A stretch of 36,896 nucleotides of DNA from Nitrosospira multiformis (lineage in GTDB: Bacteria > Pseudomonadota > Gammaproteobacteria > Burkholderiales > Nitrosomonadaceae). Below are positions 1 through 9,122 of the stretch, in pieces. Below the pieces are notes generated by a model that was not told the DNA's origin, did no database searches, and saw only the letters and a program-made list of their open reading frames with translations. The stretch's first letter is position 1. Every line of letters starts with the position of its first letter. Location of the stretch: contig JAFKJB010000026.1 in the NCBI GenBank assembly GCA_017306155.1, forward strand, positions 1 through 36,896. Direction: 5' to 3'. The position numbers were made by a program, and so were the translations under genes.

Positions 1-240
1 TGGTGTGCTTGGCTTTGGTCCCACCACAACCCCCTAAATTTGCAAGGAAATTGCAGTAATTTTACCAAAAACCGGCAAGTTCAACCACGCGAATTCATCG
101 ATCTATACAATAAAATCAGTAAGTTATTGGATTATTCAGAGCCGACTACCCAGGCCAATTGTTTGGTCAACAGTAAAGGTGCAAAATGGAAACTGGCGAT
201 TGAAACTTGCAATCTCCCTTTGGACTTTATTTTCATAATC

Positions 241-636
241 GTGAAAAAAACAATTTTAGGTTTACTGCTGGGGCTTTTAAGCGCCAGCGCAACGGCCGAA
301 TGGACCTTGATTACCTCAAGCGATGAGCTTGACGTTTATGTAGACGCCGCAACATCTCCCAAAGTAAACAACAAAGCCAAAAATTGGGTATTAAGCAACT
401 ATAAAACCGAGCAGAAAAATGAGCGCTTAAAAAAGTTGTATTGGTCAACCAAAGGCCAGTTTGAATACGACTGTGCAGAAGTAAAGCTCAGGATACTCGC
501 TCTGCTGGAATTTTCCGAACCCATGGGAGGTGGTCAAGTCCTCTATCAGAGGACTGACGTCTCCAATTGGACCCCACTGCCGCCCGAGAGTATTGGATTT
601 ACTCTATGGCAGTCAGCCTGCGGAAAAAAACAATAA
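241..636 (+). CDS. Exported surface-adhesin-E-like protein
   Basis: This encodes a small exported protein of about 131 residues. I place the start at the GTG at 241 because it opens a classical signal peptide (two lysines, then a leucine-rich stretch ending in SASATA before EWTLI). An upstream in-frame ATG at 40 would add 67 residues in front of the signal peptide and is unlikely. The mature part has the layout of the surface-adhesin protein E family (PF16747 type): an N-terminal W, a 'vyvD' strand, a 'vWvL..Y' strand, a central 'yDC' cysteine and a final W..aC cysteine, so one disulfide is likely. In Haemophilus, protein E binds host matrix, but in environmental bacteria the function of such small proteins is unknown. 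No operon partner is visible. The family call is by pattern only. Confidence 0.6.
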   Translation: MKKTILGLLLGLLSASATAEWTLITSSDELDVYVDAATSPKVNNKAKNWVLSNYKTEQKNERLKKLYWSTKGQFEYDCAEVKLRILALLEFSEPMGGGQVLYQRTDVSNWTPLPPESIGFTLWQSACGKKQ

Positions 637-1046
637 AACTCCATAGCGTAGGGTGAAGGGTTTTACTTCCCCCAGAATACGAACCCTTGGTCAATTAACC
701 CCGCATGGCAAAATTTCTCCTCACTTTATGTCGGGAAGCCATTTCAGCCTCAGACGCAAAGACTGGAGTAGAACGACGCCATCACTTGACCTTCGCTCTC
801 CATTTCGGAGTAGCGGCCCTCGAAAGGTTCCTCAATCGGCAGATGCGCGGTTCTGCTTCTCTCTTCGAACACTGGGAATTGTCTACAGATGGATTCGTTT
901 CAGAGGAAATGTGGAAAAAACAAAAATCTGACTACATATGAAGGCTATGTTCGAATCCGAGACTTTCTGCTTTTAGCTAGGCTGTTAATAATCTCAGGAT
1001 TAAAAGCAGGAAATCAAACCACATATCGTCCGTGCAAGGATTGCGC
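637..1046. other. Intergenic region without a supported gene
   Basis: About 410 bases lie between the adhesin-like gene and the phospholipase gene. Two overlapping open frames (653–931 and 705–941) exist on the plus strand, but neither resembles a known protein, and both have a composition rich in R, S and P as expected of chance frames. I see no clear promoter, terminator or RNA gene here. The only functional signal is the AAGGA at 1036–1040 that serves the gene starting at 1047. Confidence 0.4.
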
Positions 1047-1964
1047 ATGAGCGGGATTCGCACACCACGGGTAGGTCTTGTACTAGGCAGTGGCTCTGCC
1101 CGCGGCTGGGCGCATATCGGCGTGATTCGCGCGCTTGAGCAAACGGGTGTTCGGCCGGACCTGGTATGTGGAACATCCATTGGTTCGCTAGTCGGTGCCG
1201 CCTATGCGGCGGGAGAGCTGGATCGCTTCGAGCAATGGGTGCTCGGGTTGGGCCTCAGAGAGGTCATCGCATACATGGACATAGACTTAAACAGTGGGCT
1301 GTTCAAGGGCGAACGGCTGGTGAGCTTCTTCCGCAGCCAGTTCACGGATCGCCCTGTCGAGGACCTGCACATGCCCTTCGCTGCAGTAGCTACCTCACTC
1401 CATACCGGGGCCGAGGTCTGGCTGCGCGAAGGATCGGTCGTTGACGCAGTGCGAGCCTCCATCGCCCTGCCCGGGCTGTTCTCCCCCGTGCTGTGCAAAG
1501 GTTCGGTGCTGGTAGACGGGGGACTCGTCAATCCCGTGCCAGTATCGCTGGCTCGGGCAATGGGATCCGATATCGTCATCGCGGTGGACCTCAGTTCTGA
1601 CGTGCTGGGCCGCCACCTACGGGTGGAACCTCCCCCCGACGCAGCAGCTGGCGATGTTAGCGATTGGATACACAAACTGCAGGATAGCCTCGGAGCGTTC
1701 ATTCCCGCGCATTCTCCCGAGACGCCGAAGATGCCGTCCATGCTGGACGTGCTGGCCTCCAGCATCAATATCATGCAGGTGCGGATTAACCGCAGTCGAA
1801 TGGCGGGTGAACCCCCAGACGTGATAATAGCGCCGCGGCTGGCTCACCTTGGTCTGCTGGATTTTCACCGAGCGAAGGAAGCAATCGAGGAAGGAAAGCA
1901 GGCTGTGGAACGAGTGGCACACAATCTTTCCGCGTTCAACAATCAGATACTGCCGCAATCCTAA
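1047..1964 (+). CDS. Patatin-like phospholipase, RssA/YlbK type
   Basis: This is a 305-residue serine lipid acyl hydrolase of the bacterial patatin-like family. The glycine-rich oxyanion segment GSGSARG is at residues 14–20, the nucleophile elbow GTSIG puts the catalytic Ser at 44, and the DGG motif puts the catalytic Asp at 157, so the Ser–Asp dyad is complete. Length agrees with cytosolic RssA-type proteins of about 300 residues, and there is no signal peptide or C-terminal outer-membrane barrel. I chose the ATG at 1047 over the GTG at 1032 because AAGGA lies six bases before the ATG and would fall inside the longer frame. The physiological substrate is not known; phospholipid acyl chains are the usual inference. 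It stands alone, with a tRNA gene downstream on the other strand. Confidence 0.85.
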   Translation: MSGIRTPRVGLVLGSGSARGWAHIGVIRALEQTGVRPDLVCGTSIGSLVGAAYAAGELDRFEQWVLGLGLREVIAYMDIDLNSGLFKGERLVSFFRSQFTDRPVEDLHMPFAAVATSLHTGAEVWLREGSVVDAVRASIALPGLFSPVLCKGSVLVDGGLVNPVPVSLARAMGSDIVIAVDLSSDVLGRHLRVEPPPDAAAGDVSDWIHKLQDSLGAFIPAHSPETPKMPSMLDVLASSINIMQVRINRSRMAGEPPDVIIAPRLAHLGLLDFHRAKEAIEEGKQAVERVAHNLSAFNNQILPQS

Positions 1965-2211
1965 TTTACGGGGGTATCGTTAAAATGCCAAATTTGAAAA
2001 TTTTTGGAAGCGGAAGATAAGACGCAGCGGAGGGTAGTTCGAGGGGATGGCAGGGTAGGGGACTGGCCGTACGATCGTTTGCTATGGCGCTCCCAGCCAG
2101 CAAACGTTGATAAATTAAGACTTTCAGCCTATTTCATCGCGTCGCAAAGTAACAATATGGTAGCAATAGGCCCACACTTCAATCGCAGTCATTCATAAGC
2201 GCTTGATTTCA

Positions 2212-2287
2212 TGGTAGCGAATCCCAGATTCGAACTGGGGACCAACGGATTATGATTCCGCTGCTCTAACCACTGAGCTAATTCGCC
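2212..2287 (-). tRNA. tRNA-Met (anticodon CAT)
   Basis: The minus strand folds into a complete 76-base tRNA including an encoded CCA. The acceptor stem pairs GGCGAAT with ATTCGCT (one terminal G·T), the D arm carries TAGCTCAG and the T arm carries GTTCGAAT. The anticodon stem is GCGGA/TCCGT around the seven-base loop ATCATAA, giving anticodon CAT. The loop lacks the initiator features (no three G-C pairs in the anticodon stem and a paired 1–72 position), so elongator tRNA-Met is most likely. A tRNA-Ile with lysidine-modified CAT cannot be excluded by eye. Confidence 0.9.
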
Positions 2288-2497
2288 ACGCGTTATATGG
2301 AAGGTCTGGCATTATGCCTTTGCAACACGTTCCTGTCAAGATTCTGAATGCCATCCAAAATTTATCTAGTATATTGATTCAATTGTTAAAATTTAGTCGA
2401 TATAGCTGTTTTTCATAAATCCGCCGAAGCGAAAAACGGACGGACCGGCTTATCCATGCATCTCCCGCGCAGCAGAAAGCGGCTGTATAATGGTTTC

Positions 2498-3667
2498 ATG
2501 AAATTCGATATCGTTATCGTGGGTGGCGGATTGGTTGGGGCAAGCCTCGCGCTTGCCCTCAAGGATGGCGGTCTGAAAATAGCGCTGATCGAATCCCGCC
2601 CCATACCGCCGCTTCCCGCCGATGAGAGCTGGGACAGCAGAGTCTACGCCATCAGTCCGGGCAGCGCCGCATTCCTGCAAAACCTGGGAGTGTGGGATAT
2701 GCTCGACCAGGAGCGTGTGACGCCTGTTTACAGTATGGCGGTCTTTGGCGACGACAGCGCGGCGCGCCTGGATTTCAGCGCCTACAATATCGGTGTCCCC
2801 GAACTGGCTTTCATAGTGGAGAACCGCCAGCTCCAAAACGCCGCCTGGGAGGAGCTCAAACGCCGGGAAAATCAGATCCAGGTTTTTTGTCCCGCGCAAT
2901 GTTCTCTGATGCTCCGCGCCGAGTCTCACGCCGAACTGCATCTCGACGATGGAACTGTCATTCAGACGGGGTTGATCGTCGGGGCGGACGGGGTGAATTC
3001 CTGGGTACGTGAACAAGCCGGTATTGAAGTGGCGCGGCACTCCTACCAACAGATGGGCGTGGTGGCAAACTTCGAGACAGCGCGCCATCATAATAACGTC
3101 GCCCGCCAGTGGTTTCGGCGCGATGGCGTGCTGGCGCTCCTGCCAATGCCCGGCAGGCTGGCGTCCATGGTATGGTCGACAAAGGAAGAAATCGCGCAAA
3201 CGATGCTCGGGCTGCCTGAAGAGGAATTATGCGAGCGCGTCGTCCGGGCCTCGCAACATGTCCTCGGCGAGATGCGGCTCGTTACGCGGCCTGCCGCTTT
3301 TCCCCTGAATTTTGTCCATGTGAAAAAGCTGGCCCAGCCACATCTTGCGCTCATCGGCGATGCAGCGCATGGCATACACCCCCTTGCGGGACAGGGCGTG
3401 AATCTCGGTTTACGCGATGCGCAGGAACTCGCCTCCGTCATTTTCTCGCGCGGACTGCAATCGGATTGCGGGGATTACCTGCTGCTGCGCCGTTATGAGC
3501 GCGCCCGCAAGGAAGACATCCTGGCCATGGAACTGGCTACCGATGGCTTGCAGAAGCTGTTCAGCCATACTCACCCCACACTCATTCGCCTGCGCAATTT
3601 GGGTCTGGAAATCACCAACCAGTTGCCCCTGATAAAAGACCGCTTGATGCAGCAGGCATTGAGTTGA
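2498..3667 (+). CDS. UbiH/UbiF/VisC-family FAD-dependent hydroxylase
   Basis: This is a 389-residue flavoprotein monooxygenase of the ubiquinone-biosynthesis hydroxylase family, which hydroxylates the aromatic ring of ubiquinone precursors using NAD(P)H and oxygen. The N-terminal dinucleotide fold (IVGGGLVGAS) begins at residue 6, the middle DG motif reads GADGVNSWVR, and the GD motif reads LIGDAAHGIHPLAGQG with the aspartate at 288. These are the three FAD signatures of the family. The ATG at 2498 is preferred over 2456 because the flavin fold begins directly after it. Family members hydroxylate different ring positions (UbiH, UbiF, UbiI, UbiM) and I cannot tell which this is. A DsbC-type gene follows 83 bases downstream on the same strand, an arrangement seen in other betaproteobacteria. 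Confidence 0.85.
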   Translation: MKFDIVIVGGGLVGASLALALKDGGLKIALIESRPIPPLPADESWDSRVYAISPGSAAFLQNLGVWDMLDQERVTPVYSMAVFGDDSAARLDFSAYNIGVPELAFIVENRQLQNAAWEELKRRENQIQVFCPAQCSLMLRAESHAELHLDDGTVIQTGLIVGADGVNSWVREQAGIEVARHSYQQMGVVANFETARHHNNVARQWFRRDGVLALLPMPGRLASMVWSTKEEIAQTMLGLPEEELCERVVRASQHVLGEMRLVTRPAAFPLNFVHVKKLAQPHLALIGDAAHGIHPLAGQGVNLGLRDAQELASVIFSRGLQSDCGDYLLLRRYERARKEDILAMELATDGLQKLFSHTHPTLIRLRNLGLEITNQLPLIKDRLMQQALS

Positions 3668-3750
3668 ACCGGCTGATTCGTTTTCCTGTCCATCCACCAG
3701 AACAACTACAGGCCGTCCGGCTGCATCCCACCCCAAACGGAGTAAAGACC

Positions 3751-4470
3751 ATGCGTTCAAAACTCGTTTCTCTCGCTTTGCCTTCTCTATTGCTCTGCTT
3801 CCTTTCCGGCGCATCCGCTGACGAAGCATCCCTGAAAAAAACGATTCAGGCAAATTTTCCCGGAGAGAAGGTCGAAAGCATAAAAAAAACGCCCTATCTC
3901 GGTCTATATGAAGTGGTGGTGGGGGGCGAATTGTTCTATACGGACGACAAGGTTTCGTACCTTTTTTTCGGTCACGTAATTGATCCGAAAACGAAGGAAA
4001 GCCTGACTTCCGAACGCTTGCAGCAGATCAAAGAGGCTCGGCGCATAGATATGGACACTCTTCCCCTGGAGCATGCGATCAAGGCGGTCAAGGGAAATGG
4101 AAAACGCAAGCTTGTCGTTTTCTCCGACCCGAACTGCCCCTTTTGCAAACGTCTGGAAAAGGAACTGGTTAACGTAACGGATGTAACGGTCTATACCCTG
4201 CTTTATCCGGTGCTGAACGGTTCAATCCCGACCGCGACGGCGATATGGTGCTCCGGGGACAGGCTCAAGGCCTGGGAAGATTTCATGCTCAGGAATATTG
4301 CACCCGCCGGCAAGGATTGTGCCGCCCCCATAGACGTGATTCTCAAGGCAGGAAAAGAAAACGATATAAGCGGTACGCCTACCCTGATTTTTGCCAACGG
4401 CTCGGTAACGCCAGGATTGATTCCCGCGGAAACCATAGAAAAGAAACTGAATGCGACCTCCGGGAAATAG
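3751..4470 (+). CDS. dsbC: Thiol:disulfide interchange protein, DsbC family
   Basis: This encodes a 239-residue periplasmic disulfide isomerase. The signal peptide covers about residues 1–22 (ending SGASA). The N-terminal dimerisation domain follows, then a thioredoxin domain with the active site CPFC at residues 129–132 and the cis-proline motif GTPTL near residue 210. Escherichia coli DsbC has CGYC, so the Pro-Phe dipeptide here differs and could shift the redox potential. A second cysteine pair (C in IWCSG and C in KDCAA) is also present as in DsbC, where it forms a structural disulfide. The protein would work with a DsbD-type reductant; DsbA is encoded elsewhere in this window (14715–15362). 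It lies downstream of the UbiH-type gene and converges with mltA. Confidence 0.87.
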   Translation: MRSKLVSLALPSLLLCFLSGASADEASLKKTIQANFPGEKVESIKKTPYLGLYEVVVGGELFYTDDKVSYLFFGHVIDPKTKESLTSERLQQIKEARRIDMDTLPLEHAIKAVKGNGKRKLVVFSDPNCPFCKRLEKELVNVTDVTVYTLLYPVLNGSIPTATAIWCSGDRLKAWEDFMLRNIAPAGKDCAAPIDVILKAGKENDISGTPTLIFANGSVTPGLIPAETIEKKLNATSGK

Positions 4471-4482
4471 ATAAATTGATGA

Positions 4483-4502
4483 CAGGCGCCGGAAAGCGCC
4501 TG
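4483..4502. terminator. Hairpin between convergent dsbC and mltA
   Basis: A perfect seven-base-pair inverted repeat (CAGGCGC, six-base loop, GCGCCTG) sits between the stop codons of the two convergent genes. It has the placement of a bidirectional terminator, but no T-run follows on either strand, so intrinsic termination is uncertain. Confidence 0.4.
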
Positions 4503-4521
4503 CATCCTCCAGTTCGCGGAT

Positions 4522-5715
4522 TTATCTGGAGCTTCCCAGTACTCGCGCGGCAGGCGGAAAGTCCTTGGGCAGATACTCCACCGGCATCAATACCCACATC
4601 CTCCCCCTCTGCTTCATCTTTCCCGCGTTCTCCGCTGCGTCAGGGCCAAATCCCCAGAAAAAATCCGCCCGTACGTTCCCCTTGATTGCGCCGCCGGTAT
4701 CCTGCGCCACCATCAACCGCTGAAGCTGCTCATCGGTATTCGGCCAGGTAGTGGAAAGAAAGACCGGGGCGCCCTGGGGGATCACACGCGGATCCACCGC
4801 AAGGCTTCTTCCAGCCGTGAGAGGCACACCCATGGAGCCGAACGGACCCGCCACCGTACTCGGCAGTTCACGGAAAAAGACGAAGCTTGAATTCTGATGC
4901 AGAATATTCGGTAATTTCCGGGGATTCTTCTGCCCCCAGGCCTTGATTCCCTGCATCGAGGCTCTTTCCAGGGGCAATTCGCCGCGATCTACCAGCAGCT
5001 TCCCGATGGATCTGTACGGGTAGCCGTTTTGATCCGCGTACCCTACCCTCACGATCTCGCCATTTTCAAGCTCCACCCGACCGGAACCCTGAATCTGCAG
5101 AAAAAACAGATCGACCTCGTCATCCACCCAGAGCAGTTCTTTTCCCTGCAGCGCCGCAGGATTGCCGGATATTTCGGCCCGACTATAGAAGGGAACCACC
5201 TTGCGCCCTTCGAGTCGTCCCCGCAACCGCATATTTTTGAGCTGGGGATAGACAGAACTCAGATCCACTATCAGCAGTTCTTCAGGAGTTGTGTAAAGCG
5301 GATAGCGGTAACGGGCGGAAGGCGTACGGCTTCCCTTGAGCAAAGGCTCGTAATAACCGGTGATAAGGCCATTATCGGTCCCATCAGGATTCAATACCTG
5401 ATAGGGAACAAAATAGCTTTCAAAAAACTGGCGCACCGTATCGTCATCCTGTCCTCTCATGGAGTCAGCCTGAATGCAGGCTTCCTGCCATAGGGCCTTT
5501 TTTTTCAAAACGGTGCAGCTTTGGAGGAAAGCATCCAGGGCCGGCACAATCTCGTCATCCTCCCAGCCCTCAACGGCCTCCCAGCCGACGGCTTTGAGCA
5601 CAGGCATGGGCTTGGGTTCCGCCGGTTTCTCCGCGACACGGGGAGTAGGAATGATATTGCAGGCGCCGAGCAACAGTAGCGCGACAACGGTAAGTGTGCG
5701 TAATTGGTCTTTCAT
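4522..5715 (-). CDS. mltA: Membrane-bound lytic murein transglycosylase A (MltA)
   Basis: This 397-residue lipoprotein cleaves the MurNAc–GlcNAc bond of peptidoglycan, forming 1,6-anhydro ends. The lipobox LLGAC places the lipidated cysteine at residue 19, followed by N and I, so outer-membrane sorting is expected. The barrel domain contains the family signature YYEPLLKGSR and the substrate-cleft segment FFLQIQGSGRVEL. The C-terminal 3D domain reads VAQDTGGAIKGNVRADFFWG, which carries the three conserved aspartates, including the catalytic acid region. Length matches the family (about 365–400). It converges with dsbC. The start ATG at 5715 directly precedes the signal peptide; no strong ribosome binding site is seen. 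Confidence 0.92.
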   Translation of the reverse strand: MKDQLRTLTVVALLLLGACNIIPTPRVAEKPAEPKPMPVLKAVGWEAVEGWEDDEIVPALDAFLQSCTVLKKKALWQEACIQADSMRGQDDDTVRQFFESYFVPYQVLNPDGTDNGLITGYYEPLLKGSRTPSARYRYPLYTTPEELLIVDLSSVYPQLKNMRLRGRLEGRKVVPFYSRAEISGNPAALQGKELLWVDDEVDLFFLQIQGSGRVELENGEIVRVGYADQNGYPYRSIGKLLVDRGELPLERASMQGIKAWGQKNPRKLPNILHQNSSFVFFRELPSTVAGPFGSMGVPLTAGRSLAVDPRVIPQGAPVFLSTTWPNTDEQLQRLMVAQDTGGAIKGNVRADFFWGFGPDAAENAGKMKQRGRMWVLMPVEYLPKDFPPAARVLGSSR

Positions 5716-5804
5716 GAAGTTTTGGGTTAAAGTTTCATATTAGAAATCTCTGAACGAGCAATCCTGCTCGCTGCGGCATCAGAGGCTTCCCCTTAATATA
5801 CATC

Positions 5805-5927
5805 ATGGTTGATCCTATGTGGATATTACTGCTTGAAGCCGGAGTAGCGCTGTCGCTACTGATTCTCGTCGTCTGGTGGACGACAAGACCCCAAAAAAAG
5901 GATGAGGATGAAGACAATAAAGAGTAA
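5805..5927 (+). CDS. 40-residue single-span membrane protein, unidentified
   Basis: This is a short open frame that length cut-offs would miss. It has an ATG at 5805 and a TAA at 5925. The product has a hydrophobic segment from about residue 6 to 25 (MWILLLEAGVALSLLILVVW) flanked by an acidic-lysine tail (KKDEDEDNKE), so it looks like one membrane span with a charged cytoplasmic end. A second in-frame ATG at 5817 is possible. The protein-like pattern, with clean hydrophobicity then charge, argues for a real gene, but the ribosome binding site is weak. It is divergent from mltA and upstream of gdhA. I do not recognise a family. Confidence 0.5.
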   Translation: MVDPMWILLLEAGVALSLLILVVWWTTRPQKKDEDEDNKE

Positions 5928-6159
5928 GGACCTCAGGATCCCGGGCTGACAGCTGAAAGATGAAAATGATTTTTGAAAGCCTGTTGCCGGAAAACAAGAT
6001 GCTCGTTGCTTCGATGCCCCCCTCTTTCACATGTTCCGCACCTCCAGCTTTCCATCGCGCAATTCCGAGCATAAATTCAGTGCGATTCCGCCAGTTATTT
6101 GGCAGAATACCTGTCTTGGGGAAATGGCTTGGCACAAGAGGACATAAGGGGAATAAGCA

Positions 6160-7503
6160 ATGAAACATCGCAGTTTCGAGGAATTCTGCGCGTACGTGGC
6201 GGAGCATAATCCGGGACAGCCCGAATATCTCCAGGCAGTGACGGAAGTCATGGAGAGCCTCTGGCCCTTTATTACGAAAAACCCTCGGTATGCGGAACAC
6301 GGCATTCTCGACCGTCTCGTGGAGCCGGAGCGAATAATCATTTTTCGCGTGTCCTGGGTGGATGATCGGGGGGAGGTGAAGGTCAACCGGGGCTACCGCA
6401 TACAGCACAGCTCGTCCATTGGCCCTTATAAGGGCGGCACCCGCTTTCATCCCTCCGTAAATCTTTCCATTCTCAAATTCCTGGCGTTCGAGCAAACGTT
6501 CAAGAACGCGCTTACGACACTTCCCATGGGGGGTGGCAAGGGGGGTGCGGATTTCAATCCCAAGGACCGTAGTCCGGGGGAGGTCATGCGCTTCTGTCAG
6601 GCCTACATGACTGAGCTGTTCCGGCATATCGGCTCGGATGTCGATGTGCCGGCGGGCGATATCGGCGTGGGAGGGCGGGAAGTCGGTTTCATGGCAGGCA
6701 TGATGAAAAAGCTTTCCAATCGTGCTGACTGCGTCTTCACCGGAAAGGGATTGAGTTTCGGCGGATCCCTCATTCGTCCGGAAGCTACCGGCTATGGTAC
6801 CGTCTACTTTGCCGAAGAGATGCTCAAGCAATCAGGACGCTCGCTGGAAGGCATGCGCGTTGCAGTGTCGGGTTCGGGAAACGTGGCGCAATATGCAGTG
6901 GAGAAAGCGATGGCGCTTGGCGCCAAAGTGATAACGGTTTCCGATTCAGACGGCACTGTAGTCGATGAAGAAGGTTTTACTCCCGAAAAGCTCGCTGAAC
7001 TGATGGATGTGAAGAATAAGCGGTATGGCCGCATCAATGCCTACGCAGAGCGTGTGAAAGCCGATTTTATTCCCGGTAAAAGACCGTGGCATGTCCCTGC
7101 AGAGGTCGCGCTGCCCTGCGCCACGCAGAACGAACTGAATGAAGAGGACGCTGCCATGCTTATCAGAAACGGCGTGGTATGCGTGGCAGAGGGCGCCAAC
7201 ATGCCTTCCACTGCGGAGGCGGTAAAGCACTTCGAGCGCAGCGGCGTTCTTTTTGCACCCGGCAAAGCCAGCAATGCCGGCGGCGTCGCCACCTCCGGTC
7301 TGGAAATGAGCCAGAACGCCATGCGTCTTTCCTGGCAGCGGGAAGAAGTGGACGCGCGATTGCTCCAGATCATGCAGGCTATCCACCGCTCCTGCCTGGA
7401 GCACGGACGGCGTGAAGATGGCACCATCAGCTATGTCAACGGGGCGAATGTGGCAGGCTTCGTAAAGGTGGCGGATGCGATGATAGGCCAGGGGGTGATC
7501 TAG
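6160..7503 (+). CDS. gdhA: Glutamate dehydrogenase, NADP-specific type
   Basis: This 447-residue enzyme reductively aminates 2-oxoglutarate with ammonia to give glutamate, a direct entry of ammonium into biomass in an ammonia oxidiser. The substrate-binding region PMGGGKGGADFNPK contains the conserved lysines, and PAGDIGVGGREVGFM contains the catalytic aspartate. The dinucleotide fold VAVSGSGNVAQYAVEKA follows, and the C-terminal segment ANAGGVATSGLEMSQNA is typical of hexameric GdhA, whose usual length is 447. An AGGGGA lies seven bases before the ATG. NADP specificity is inferred from the close GdhA-type match rather than from a single residue. It converges with the aldehyde dehydrogenase gene. 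Confidence 0.93.
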   Translation: MKHRSFEEFCAYVAEHNPGQPEYLQAVTEVMESLWPFITKNPRYAEHGILDRLVEPERIIIFRVSWVDDRGEVKVNRGYRIQHSSSIGPYKGGTRFHPSVNLSILKFLAFEQTFKNALTTLPMGGGKGGADFNPKDRSPGEVMRFCQAYMTELFRHIGSDVDVPAGDIGVGGREVGFMAGMMKKLSNRADCVFTGKGLSFGGSLIRPEATGYGTVYFAEEMLKQSGRSLEGMRVAVSGSGNVAQYAVEKAMALGAKVITVSDSDGTVVDEEGFTPEKLAELMDVKNKRYGRINAYAERVKADFIPGKRPWHVPAEVALPCATQNELNEEDAAMLIRNGVVCVAEGANMPSTAEAVKHFERSGVLFAPGKASNAGGVATSGLEMSQNAMRLSWQREEVDARLLQIMQAIHRSCLEHGRREDGTISYVNGANVAGFVKVADAMIGQGVI

Positions 7504-7613
7504 GGCCTGATCCGGCAGTCCCCGGCTCCCCGTCCCGGTCCGTTTCTTCCTGTTTCAAGGAGAGAGAAGAGAAAACGGGATGAGATCGTGCTGTAGCGGG
7601 GCTTTTTGGGGAG

Positions 7614-8978
7614 TCATCGTACCCATACCGTTTTTACATTAACGAACTCCCGGATACCATGATAGGACAATTCCCTGCCGAATCCGGAGTCCTTGGTTCC
7701 CCCGAAAGGAAGACGTGGATCCGACCTGACCATGCCATTGATAAAGCTGCAACCTGCCTGGATTCGATGCGCCAGTTCCTCGGCGTGTGCGGTATCGCGG
7801 CTCCAGATGCTGGAGCCGAGCCCGAAGCGGGTGTCATTGGCAATGCGGATGGCGTCTTCCTCGTCTGCCGCGCGTATCACGGCCGCCACCGGCCCGAATA
7901 ATTCCTCGTGATAGGCTCTCGTCGCGGCCGTGACGCCATCCAGGATGGACGGGAGATAGAATGCGCCCTCCCCCTCCCCCGGCTCGCACCCGAGAACCCT
8001 CTGTGCGCCCTGTGCAATCGAATCGGTCACTTGTTTATGCAGGTTTTCGCGCAGATCGAGCCGTGCCATGGGACCGATCTGCGTCGCCTCGTGCAGAGGA
8101 TCGCCCATTTTCAGTTCCTTTGTTTTCTTTATGAACAGCGAACCAAATTCATCGGCAATGTCGGTTACAGGAATAATGCGCTTTGCGGCAATGCATGACT
8201 GCCCGCAGTTCTGAAAGCGTGATCTCACCGCAAAGGTAGCGGCAAGTTCCAGATCCGCATCTTTCAGAATGATAAACGCATCCGACCCCCCGAGTTCCAT
8301 CACACACTTCTTCAAATGCTGTCCCGCATGGGAAGCTATTTCCCGGCCGGCCCGCTCGGAGCCAGTAAGCGTCACTGCCTGCACGTGATGGCTGGCGATG
8401 GCCTCACCCACTTCAGACGGTTCTATCATGAGCGTGCTGAAAAGGTGCGGGGGAAAACCGGCATCCTGGAACAGCCGTTCGAGCGCCAGGGCGCACTGCG
8501 GAACATTCGATGCATGTTTCAGCACGCAACCGTTTCCTGCCATGAGTGTGGGAGCGGCGAAGCGGATCACCTGGAAAAAAGGGAAATTCCAGGGCATCAC
8601 GCCCAGGACGACTCCAAGAGGCTCATAGGACACGTAACTTTTGCCGGCGCCGGTCTGAATCATCTCGACCTGCATGAAATGCCCGGCGTGCACTGCGTAG
8701 TAATCACAAGCAAGCGCGCACTTTTCCACCTCTGCGCGGCCTTCGCGCACAGGCTTGCCCATTTCCGCAGCTATAAGGATGGCGTATTCAGCCGCCCGTT
8801 CATGCAAGAGGCTGGCAGCTCTGTGCATAAGCTCCGCACGTTCGGGAAAACTCAGTCGCGCCCACCCGGGCTGGGCCCGATATGTTTGTTCCAGCGCCTC
8901 GGCCAGACGGTTGCGATTCCAGCTCGTATAGGTTTTCAGTGTCTCATTGGTTGCCGGATTCAAACTGATGTATGGCAT
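7614..8978 (-). CDS. Succinate-semialdehyde dehydrogenase-type aldehyde dehydrogenase
   Basis: This 454-residue NAD(P)-dependent aldehyde dehydrogenase oxidises an aldehyde to a carboxylate. The N-terminal 'NPATNE' opening and the length of 454 resemble the shorter succinate-semialdehyde dehydrogenases (YneI/Sad type). The cofactor segment VMPWNFPFFQ, the catalytic glutamate in MELGG and the catalytic cysteine in RFQNCGQSC are all present, and the ending FGGTKDSGFGRELS is typical. Substrate cannot be fixed from sequence; succinate semialdehyde would place it in a GABA or 2-oxoglutarate bypass, which would fit the neighbouring glutamate dehydrogenase and the incomplete TCA cycle of many ammonia oxidisers. 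That link is inference. It is divergent from slt. Confidence 0.87.
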   Translation of the reverse strand: MPYISLNPATNETLKTYTSWNRNRLAEALEQTYRAQPGWARLSFPERAELMHRAASLLHERAAEYAILIAAEMGKPVREGRAEVEKCALACDYYAVHAGHFMQVEMIQTGAGKSYVSYEPLGVVLGVMPWNFPFFQVIRFAAPTLMAGNGCVLKHASNVPQCALALERLFQDAGFPPHLFSTLMIEPSEVGEAIASHHVQAVTLTGSERAGREIASHAGQHLKKCVMELGGSDAFIILKDADLELAATFAVRSRFQNCGQSCIAAKRIIPVTDIADEFGSLFIKKTKELKMGDPLHEATQIGPMARLDLRENLHKQVTDSIAQGAQRVLGCEPGEGEGAFYLPSILDGVTAATRAYHEELFGPVAAVIRAADEEDAIRIANDTRFGLGSSIWSRDTAHAEELAHRIQAGCSFINGMVRSDPRLPFGGTKDSGFGRELSYHGIREFVNVKTVWVR

Positions 8979-9122
8979 GATGTGCTATTCTTAAAACAGA
9001 ACCCGAATAGGAACAGGGCTGGTAAAAGGAAGTAAAGGAAATAAAGGAAAACAGCCTGCAAGTGAACCTGGAGCAGATACGCTCTTCAATTTTTTCCCTC
9101 GATTACTAATGTATAGCAGGTT

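Noticed and set aside
653-941. Two overlapping small open frames between the adhesin-like and patatin genes
   Set aside because: Neither has a protein-like pattern or good ribosome binding site, and they overlap in different frames.
2212-2287. tRNA considered as initiator tRNA-fMet or tRNA-Ile2
   Set aside because: The anticodon stem lacks the three G-C pairs of initiator tRNA and position 1–72 pairs; Ile2 cannot be fully excluded, but the sequence looks more like elongator tRNA-Met.
5815-6831. Open frame of 338 codons on the minus strand opposite gdhA
   Set aside because: It overlaps most of the 5' half of gdhA and the small membrane gene in antisense; no domain is recognisable.
8316-9035. 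Open frame of 239 codons on the plus strand opposite the aldehyde dehydrogenase
   Set aside because: It is antisense to a clear dehydrogenase gene and lacks any recognisable domain.
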